This document shows, one piece after another, positions 59,240 through 64,000 of a DNA stretch of 64,000 nucleotides. Origin of the DNA: G965227875 sp965227875 (GTDB lineage Bacteria > Pseudomonadota > Alphaproteobacteria > Rhizobiales > JAJFHC01); contig OZ245783.1 in the NCBI GenBank assembly GCA_965227875.1, positions 4,836,001-4,900,000 on the forward strand. The letters run 5' to 3'. The notes beneath the pieces are model-generated. The model did no database searches, was not told where the DNA came from, and was given only the letters and a program-made list of their open reading frames with translations. The number at the start of each line of letters is the position of its first letter. The first letter of the stretch is position 1. Position numbers and translations under genes: made by a program.

Positions 59240-59637
59240 GCTTCATCTCCGTGTAGCCACAATTGACCAGTAATTCTTGCCGCTGTTCTTGTTGTTTGTG
59301 CATTGCAATATAAGCGCCGCACAAGGAATGTCAAGAGGATTTTATTGCGCTGCACAATGGCCATCCCGTTAGGAAAATCGAAGGATTTTCGTCAAATTTT
59401 ACGCTTTGGTAACGCCCTCGACGGACAATGATCGAAGACATGTTCAGCAGGGAATCGAACTCCGGTCAGTCAGGTGCCCCCGCGCGAATCGAAACGCCCG
59501 CGAGCGTTTCAGGTCTGCGCACGTTTCGGATGGGAACGTACCGGCATCCTGCAAACTGCACCCCGTGAACACACAATATGCGGACCGCCCGAAGATCCCT
59601 GTCCAGGGCCGTCCCTGTGAGACGAAGGATGTGAGTA
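59240..59637. other. Divergent promoter region between phasin and D,D-carboxypeptidase genes
   Basis: About 400 bp with no gene. It contains the phasin promoter (59307-59334) and, flanking it, TGC-rich motifs (TTGTGCATTGCAATA near 59296 and TTGCGCTGCACAA near 59346) similar in style to PhaR operators. The part from 59400 to 59637 is GC-rich and shows nothing else that I can name. Confidence 0.5.
59307..59334 (-). promoter_or_regulatory. Sigma-70 promoter of the phasin gene
   Basis: On the minus strand: TTGACA (59334-59329), 16-bp spacer, TATATT (59312-59307), about 68 bp before the phasin ATG. The -35 is perfect and the -10 is five of six. TGC-rich sequence overlaps it, consistent with control by a PHA-responsive repressor (inference). 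Confidence 0.7.
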
Positions 59638-61020
59638 ATGTATCGAGTATCCGAGGGGAACCTTCGCCTGAAACTCTTCAAGCCACTGGCCTGCGCCCTC
59701 GCCGTGACGGCCGGGGTGTTCGCCGCGACCGTACCGGTCGAACAGGCGCAAGCCCGGCAGGCCTATGCCGGTATCGTCATCGATGCCAACACCGATCGCG
59801 TCATCTATGCCCGTAGTGCCGACAAGCGCCGCTATCCCGCGTCACTGACGAAAATGATGACGCTCTATGTCCTCTTCGAGGAAATGCGGGCGGGCCGTTT
59901 CTCTTACTCTTCGAAGCTGAAGGTATCCCGGCACGCCGCCGGCCAACCGCCTTCCAAGCTCGGCCTGAAACCCGGTCAGACCATTCGGGTCCGCGACGCC
60001 ATCCGGGCCCTGGTGACCAAGTCCGCAAATGACGTTGCCGTCGTCGTCGCCGAGAATATTTCCGAATCCGAGTGGAAATTCGCCCAGCGCATGACAAAGA
60101 CGGCGCGCCGCATCGGCATGAAACGCACGACGTTCCGCAACGCGTCCGGCCTGCCCCACAAGAAGCAGGTGACCACCGCACGCGACATGGCCCGTCTCGG
60201 CATCCGCCTCCAGCGCGATTTCCCCAAGTTCTACAAGCATTTCGCAACGCGCAAGTTCAAGTTCCGCGGCCGCACATACGGCAACCACAACCGTCTCCTC
60301 GGCCGCATGCAGGGCATTGACGGCATCAAGACGGGCTACACCCGGGCCTCGGGGTACAACCTCACGTCCTCGATCCGGCGCGGCAAGCGTCACCTGGTCG
60401 GTGTCGTCCTCGGTGGCCGGACCGGCAAGTCCCGCAACGCGCAGATGCGGAAGATTCTGTCACAGTCCATGCGCAAGGCTTCCAAGCGTCGCTCGAAAGC
60501 CGTTCTCGCGGACATCTCCCGCAGCCGCAAGGCCCGCGTCCAGGTCGCCAGCGCCTCGAAAAAGGCGCAGCAGTCGGCCAATACCCTGACGGATGCGGAT
60601 CGCAATATCGCGCCAAAGAAAGTCGGCAAGCCTCTCGTCATCACCGAAGCGGCCGCCAAGCCTGTCGTGGCTGCGGCGATCGTGCCTCCCCTGCCCAAGA
60701 TCACGGAAACGGTTTCCGCCACCAAGACCGTCACCGAAGACGCTGACGACGCTCCGGCAACCACCGCTTCGGTGACAGACACCTGGTCGATCCAAATCGG
60801 CGCGTTCTCCCGCAAGGAAGACGCGACACGCCGGCTGAGCCTCGCCCGGAAGACCGGCGTCAAGGCCCTGTCCGGCAAGAAAGCCATCGCGATGGCGTTC
60901 CACAAGGCCGAGAAGACGATCTACCGGGCCCGTTTTGCAGGCTTCAACCAGAAGACCGCACGGCTGGCATGCAGCGCCCTGAGCCGAAAGTCCATCAACT
61001 GCTTCCCGCTGGCGCCCTGA
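59638..61020 (+). CDS. D-alanyl-D-alanine carboxypeptidase (DacA/DacC type) with C-terminal SPOR domain
   Basis: A 460-residue exported enzyme that trims the terminal D-Ala of peptidoglycan stem peptides. Signal peptide about 1-39. The transpeptidase-fold catalytic residues are Ser69-x-x-Lys72 (SLTK), Ser129-Ala-Asn131 and KTG 231-233. A basic/Ala linker (about 265-375) leads to a SPOR domain (about 390-458, beginning WSIQIGAFSRKEDATRRLS), which binds denuded glycan at the division septum. SPOR tails on DacA-like enzymes are common in alphaproteobacteria. A strong terminator follows at 61052-61083. Confidence 0.92.
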   Translation: MYRVSEGNLRLKLFKPLACALAVTAGVFAATVPVEQAQARQAYAGIVIDANTDRVIYARSADKRRYPASLTKMMTLYVLFEEMRAGRFSYSSKLKVSRHAAGQPPSKLGLKPGQTIRVRDAIRALVTKSANDVAVVVAENISESEWKFAQRMTKTARRIGMKRTTFRNASGLPHKKQVTTARDMARLGIRLQRDFPKFYKHFATRKFKFRGRTYGNHNRLLGRMQGIDGIKTGYTRASGYNLTSSIRRGKRHLVGVVLGGRTGKSRNAQMRKILSQSMRKASKRRSKAVLADISRSRKARVQVASASKKAQQSANTLTDADRNIAPKKVGKPLVITEAAAKPVVAAAIVPPLPKITETVSATKTVTEDADDAPATTASVTDTWSIQIGAFSRKEDATRRLSLARKTGVKALSGKKAIAMAFHKAEKTIYRARFAGFNQKTARLACSALSRKSINCFPLAP

Positions 61021-61051
61021 GCCTCGGCGAAATCACCGACAGCACCCGTCA

Positions 61052-61083
61052 GACACCGGCCCTCGTGGCCGGTGTCTTCGTTT
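61052..61083 (+). terminator. Rho-independent terminator after the D,D-carboxypeptidase gene
   Basis: A perfect 10-bp stem (GACACCGGCC/GGCCGGTGTC, 61052-61061 with 61067-61076), loop CTCGT, then TTCGTTT. It is 32 bp past the stop. Confidence 0.85.
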
Positions 61084-61143
61084 GGACGGCCCATTCGCGC
61101 TCGCGTGCATTGATCGCCCGAACTGTTTGCCTGAAAGGGAAGA

Positions 61144-61800
61144 TCAGAAACCGATCTGCGTGCGCGTCATATCCAGCAGAAGCGGCGTCAGCTTGCACCG
61201 CTGTTCAGGATTGGCCGCGTGGTCCTCGATGTAGAAGGTGGTGCCGTAGACGAAGTACTGGAGCGCCGTCCGGTGATCGTACCGGAGTTTCTCGGCGAGC
61301 TTTCCGATGTCGGACAGCAGAGTGCGATTGTCACCACCGAACCGGCAACGATCATTCAGGGCATAATAGCCGGCGCTCGCGATGAAACGCAGGTAGCGTT
61401 CCTTCTCGTCCCTGGTGACCGGTTTGACCGGTGGCACGTCGAACGGGTGCGGGACGACCGCACTGCCGACATCGAGCCGGGCATGGTCGCGAAGGAGGGC
61501 GGAAACCCGTCCGCAGAACCCTTCCGGGTCGGCCGCATAGCCGGCCTCTTGCTCCCGTCGCCCGTTTTCGACCTGCGTGAGCAACTCCTCCACCGTAATC
61601 CCGGCGCGCTTCGCCAATCCGGCAACTGTGTTGGTGTGGGCATCTGACGGATAGACGAACTCGCACCGGATGTCCTCGCTCAGGAGCGCCGTACTCGCTG
61701 AAAAGGCAAGCCTGGCGTCGCCGCCTTGTGCGGCTCCCTCGCCGGCGGTCAGGTGCGCCAATACAAAAACGGTCAATGCAAATGTACCGGGATGTTTCAT
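61144..61800 (-). CDS. Exported hypothetical protein
   Basis: A 218-residue protein with a signal peptide (about 1-24, ending GEGAAQ). The mature part is helical with four or more cysteines (DIRCEFVYPSD, EGFCGRV, LNDRCRFGG and EQRCKLTPLL), likely disulfide-bonded in the periplasm. No known family. The start was set at ATG 61800 with GGGAG 11-15 bp upstream. The frame is open 63 codons upstream, overlapping the end of corA's intergenic region. It lies downstream of corA on the same strand. Confidence 0.6.
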   Translation of the reverse strand: MKHPGTFALTVFVLAHLTAGEGAAQGGDARLAFSASTALLSEDIRCEFVYPSDAHTNTVAGLAKRAGITVEELLTQVENGRREQEAGYAADPEGFCGRVSALLRDHARLDVGSAVVPHPFDVPPVKPVTRDEKERYLRFIASAGYYALNDRCRFGGDNRTLLSDIGKLAEKLRYDHRTALQYFVYGTTFYIEDHAANPEQRCKLTPLLLDMTRTQIGF

Positions 61801-61930
61801 GTGCGTGCTTTCTCCCAGGGCCGACGGGTGTCCGGCAGGACTGCCGGACACCGCGGCGCAATGGTGATGCTGCAGAATATGTCGCGGCGTCATCCGGAAA
61901 GGTTCAAGGACCTCGCCTTGCCGTCCGGCC

Positions 61931-63016
61931 CTAGTCTTCCCGCCCGATCCAGCCGCGTCGCACGAAATAGAACAGCAGCCCGCCCGCAACCGCGGACATC
62001 AGGGCAAGGGCGAAAACATAGCCATACCGCCAACCCAGTTCGGGCATGTTGAACGCCGAGGCGTTCCTGTCGAAATTCATCCCGTAGAGACTGGCGATGA
62101 AACTGAGCGGAATGAAGATGGTCGCCATGATGGTGAGGACCTTCATGATCTCGTTCATCCGGTTGCTCAGGCTGGTCAGGTAGATGTCCACCAGACCCGA
62201 ACTGATCTCGCGATAGGTCTCCAGGATGTCGATGAGCTGTACGGTGTGGTCGTAGCAGTCCCGCAGATAGACCACCGTCGGCTGGGCCACGAGTTCGCCC
62301 TCGTGACGCATCAGCGCGTTGATCATTTCCCGTTGCGGCCACAGCGCCCTGCGAAGCTCGAACAGGTCCCGCTTGACCTGGTGGATCTTGCGCATCTGCG
62401 CATTCCGCGGCTTGTCTATGACGTCGTTCTCCAGCGCCTCGATCAGTTCGCCGCGCTGTTCCAGCGCAGGGAAATACCCGTCGATGACCGCGTCGAGGAT
62501 GGCATAGGCGAGATAGTCCGGACCGAACAGCCGGATCCGGCCGTTTTCCGACCGCAGCCGCTCGCGCACGTTCTCGAGGCAGTCGCCGGACCGTTCCTGG
62601 AAGGTGATCACGTAGTCGGGCCCGAGAAAAAGGCTGAGCTGTTCGGCGGCCGTGTCCGCGGGATCGGCCAGCATCTGTGTGACGATGAAGATCTGGCCGT
62701 CATACTCCTCGAGCTTCGGACGCTGGTGGAGATTGACCACATCCTCCAGGGCCAGCCTGTGGATACCGAAACTCTCCCCGATCCGGCGGATGAGTTCGAT
62801 GTCCGCGAGGCCGTCGACATTGATCCAGGTGAGACCGTCCCCGTCCGCCCAGGCTTTCAGGTCACCGGCCTCTGCGTCCCTGTGTTCCTCGAAGAAATCC
62901 GGTCCGTAGCGGAAGCAGGTCAGCGACGTCGGGTCGGAGGAAGGATCCGCGACGAGGGTTCCGGGGGATGCCCCGACGGGTGTGCGTTTGCGCCGGCGCG
63001 GTACACCCCTAGCCAT
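61931..63016 (-). CDS. corA: CorA-family magnesium/cobalt transporter
   Basis: A 361-residue CorA channel. The large N-terminal cytoplasmic domain (about 1-290) is acidic. Two C-terminal TM helices follow, the first ending at the signature YGMNF motif (in ASLYGMNFDRNASAF), with the selectivity loop between them. The C-terminal tail is short and basic. It overlaps the J-domain gene by 8 bp and probably is translated from one mRNA. Confidence 0.94.
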   Translation of the reverse strand: MARGVPRRRKRTPVGASPGTLVADPSSDPTSLTCFRYGPDFFEEHRDAEAGDLKAWADGDGLTWINVDGLADIELIRRIGESFGIHRLALEDVVNLHQRPKLEEYDGQIFIVTQMLADPADTAAEQLSLFLGPDYVITFQERSGDCLENVRERLRSENGRIRLFGPDYLAYAILDAVIDGYFPALEQRGELIEALENDVIDKPRNAQMRKIHQVKRDLFELRRALWPQREMINALMRHEGELVAQPTVVYLRDCYDHTVQLIDILETYREISSGLVDIYLTSLSNRMNEIMKVLTIMATIFIPLSFIASLYGMNFDRNASAFNMPELGWRYGYVFALALMSAVAGGLLFYFVRRGWIGRED

Positions 63017-63725
63017 CGAGCAGCACGTCTTTCGCCTGGTTGATGCGCGCGGCGAGATACGCCGACCCGCCCTGGTCGGGATGATAGGCCTTCATCAGCC
63101 GACGGTGGGCCGCACGGATGTCCTTTTCTCCCGCCGCGTCGTCGAGACCGAGTATCTCGAGCGCCTCCGTGCGTGACATGCCTCCGGAGCGGGCCTGACG
63201 TTCTCCCGACGAAGACGGGTCGCTGTCCGTGCCTTCGAAGGCCTCGTCTTTCCGCCAGTCGGGTTTCTTGCGGTCGAGATAGGCCTCGAGAACCGCCGCG
63301 CTCTGGTCCCCCGCCCTGGTGCACTCGGAGAACAGCGTCGCCAGATCCGACATCGTCAGATCGTCCAGCATCTGGCCGGCGAAGGCGCCGCTGACCACCC
63401 TGCCCCCCATGTCACCGGTGGCGTGATCGAGTTCCATTTCGAGCATCGCGGTCCGCACGCGGGATGCGCCACCCGCGTTGCGCCTCCCGCGGCCCGTCGA
63501 ACTGAACGGATTGCTGCGCGCCGCACTTCCCATCGCCAGCGTGAAAATCTGCCGTGCGAGGCCGAAGCGCCCGGTGAACATCAGGATCGCCGCCAGCAGG
63601 AATGCCACGCCGATGCTGATCGGCTTGGCCTTGCGTGCAAGCTGGGCCGGGTTCGACTTCACGAACAGCACCGCGAGCACGTAGAGAATGCCCGCCCCGA
63701 GCAGAAGAAAGATGAGAATGCGCAT
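63009..63725 (-). CDS. Membrane-anchored J-domain protein (DnaJ/Tim14-like)
   Basis: A 238-residue protein. Two N-terminal TM segments (about 2-20 and 33-52) are followed by a linker. A C-terminal J domain (about 183-236) begins MSRTEALEILGLDDAAGEKD and has the HPD motif in LMKAYHPDQGGSAYLAARIN. It would stimulate DnaK at the membrane. The order J-domain gene, corA and a VWA-like partial gene upstream is frequent in alphaproteobacteria. Confidence 0.88.
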   Translation of the reverse strand: MRILIFLLLGAGILYVLAVLFVKSNPAQLARKAKPISIGVAFLLAAILMFTGRFGLARQIFTLAMGSAARSNPFSSTGRGRRNAGGASRVRTAMLEMELDHATGDMGGRVVSGAFAGQMLDDLTMSDLATLFSECTRAGDQSAAVLEAYLDRKKPDWRKDEAFEGTDSDPSSSGERQARSGGMSRTEALEILGLDDAAGEKDIRAAHRRLMKAYHPDQGGSAYLAARINQAKDVLLDG

Positions 63726-63736
63726 CTGGCCCGGAC

Positions 63737-64000
63737 TTACCTGATCTGGCTCAGCAGCAGCTGCGCACTGCCGCCACGCGACTTCGAATAGTCTTCCAGC
63801 GCCCGTCTCCCGCCCGCGGCATAGACCGCGACCGAGGACAGCAATTCGCGTAGCTGCGCGGCGGATCCGGCATCGAAACGGCAGAAGGCGCCTCCCGTGA
63901 GGCGCGCGATTTCGCGGAACGCCTGTTCCGCGATAGCATCATAGCCTTCCTGGAACATGAAGAGCGGAAGCCCGAGCAGCCCGATCTCGCCGGCCCGCTC
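63737..64000 (-). CDS. C-terminal fragment of a probable VWA-domain protein (5' end outside window)
   Basis: The frame is open to the window edge; only 87 residues are seen, including ERAGEIGLLGLPLFMFQEGY and FREIARLTGGAFCRFDAG. The final ~40 residues (QLRELLSSVAVYAAGGRRAL) are like the end of VWA-domain proteins that accompany this J-domain gene elsewhere. I recognise the pattern but cannot prove the VWA domain because its MIDAS motif lies outside. It ends 11 bp before the J-domain gene start. Confidence 0.55.
   Translation of the reverse strand, partial: ERAGEIGLLGLPLFMFQEGYDAIAEQAFREIARLTGGAFCRFDAGSAAQLRELLSSVAVYAAGGRRALEDYSKSRGGSAQLLLSQIR

Overview
The window is high-GC bacterial DNA from an alphaproteobacterium. 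The evidence is gene content and order: gatC-gatA-gatB, ruvX, pyrB and a pyrC-like gene, plsY, dprA, topA, rnr, DUF983, NUDIX, rpmG, then divK-pleD, DUF3572 and dinB, followed by eipB and a clpS-clpA-phasin group. I recognise this layout from Rhizobiales/Rhodospirillales-type genomes. I cannot fix the genus from the sequence alone.

Layout. (1) 1-2437: the end of an IlvD/Edd sugar-acid dehydratase and two RraA-fold proteins, probably a small catabolic operon. (2) 2457-5722, minus strand: a glutathione S-transferase, a YqaA/DedA-like membrane protein, an unknown exported protein and an MltB-type lytic transglycosylase. (3) 5772-12595: a cassette of envelope proteins of unknown function, less GC-rich in its first half and with mixed orientation. 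It includes a protein with an apparent trypsin-like His-Asp-Ser triad and one with a peptidoglycan-binding domain. (4) 12674-17414, minus strand: gatB, gatA, gatC and an aldehyde dehydrogenase. (5) 17598-21619: an ECF sigma factor, its anti-sigma factor, and three exported or membrane proteins (HupE/UreJ-like, DUF4198, DUF7282). Two of the intergenic regions carry the same TGAAAC-N16-CGTA element. (6) 21900-28559: UPF0173 hydrolase, ruvX, an AEC transporter, the two-subunit aconitase X, a probable beta-barrel protein and a PaaK-like ligase. (7) 28913-41637: the pyrimidine, phospholipid and nucleic-acid core, with a YadGH-like ABC exporter before rpmG. (8) 42230-46488: the DivK/PleD signalling pair, DUF3572, a HAD protein and dinB. 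(9) 46485-49479: an AT-richer accessory island of about 3 kb, flanked by two 168-bp direct copies of the dinB 3' end. It contains a two-gene membrane operon, a decayed IS1595-family transposase and a nonsense-interrupted gene. (10) 49678-64000: eipB, an ornithine cyclodeaminase-like reductase, RidA, GDPD, a FemAB-like protein, HIT, AzlCD, clpA/clpS, a phasin, a SPOR-tailed D,D-carboxypeptidase, corA, a J-domain membrane protein and the end of a further gene.

How the parts work together. GatCAB makes Gln-tRNA by transamidation. The pyr genes, PlsY, DprA, TopA and RNase R are housekeeping. DivK and PleD link the cell cycle to c-di-GMP. ClpS and ClpA form the N-end-rule adaptor and unfoldase. 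Aconitase X (24.6-26.3 kb) and the ornithine cyclodeaminase-like protein (50.8 kb) could be the two steps of cis-3-hydroxyproline breakdown, but they are not adjacent. The least explained parts are the envelope cassette at 5.8-12.6 kb, the ECF-sigma regulon at 17.6-21.6 kb and the dinB-flanked island. No rRNA gene, tRNA gene or CRISPR array was found.
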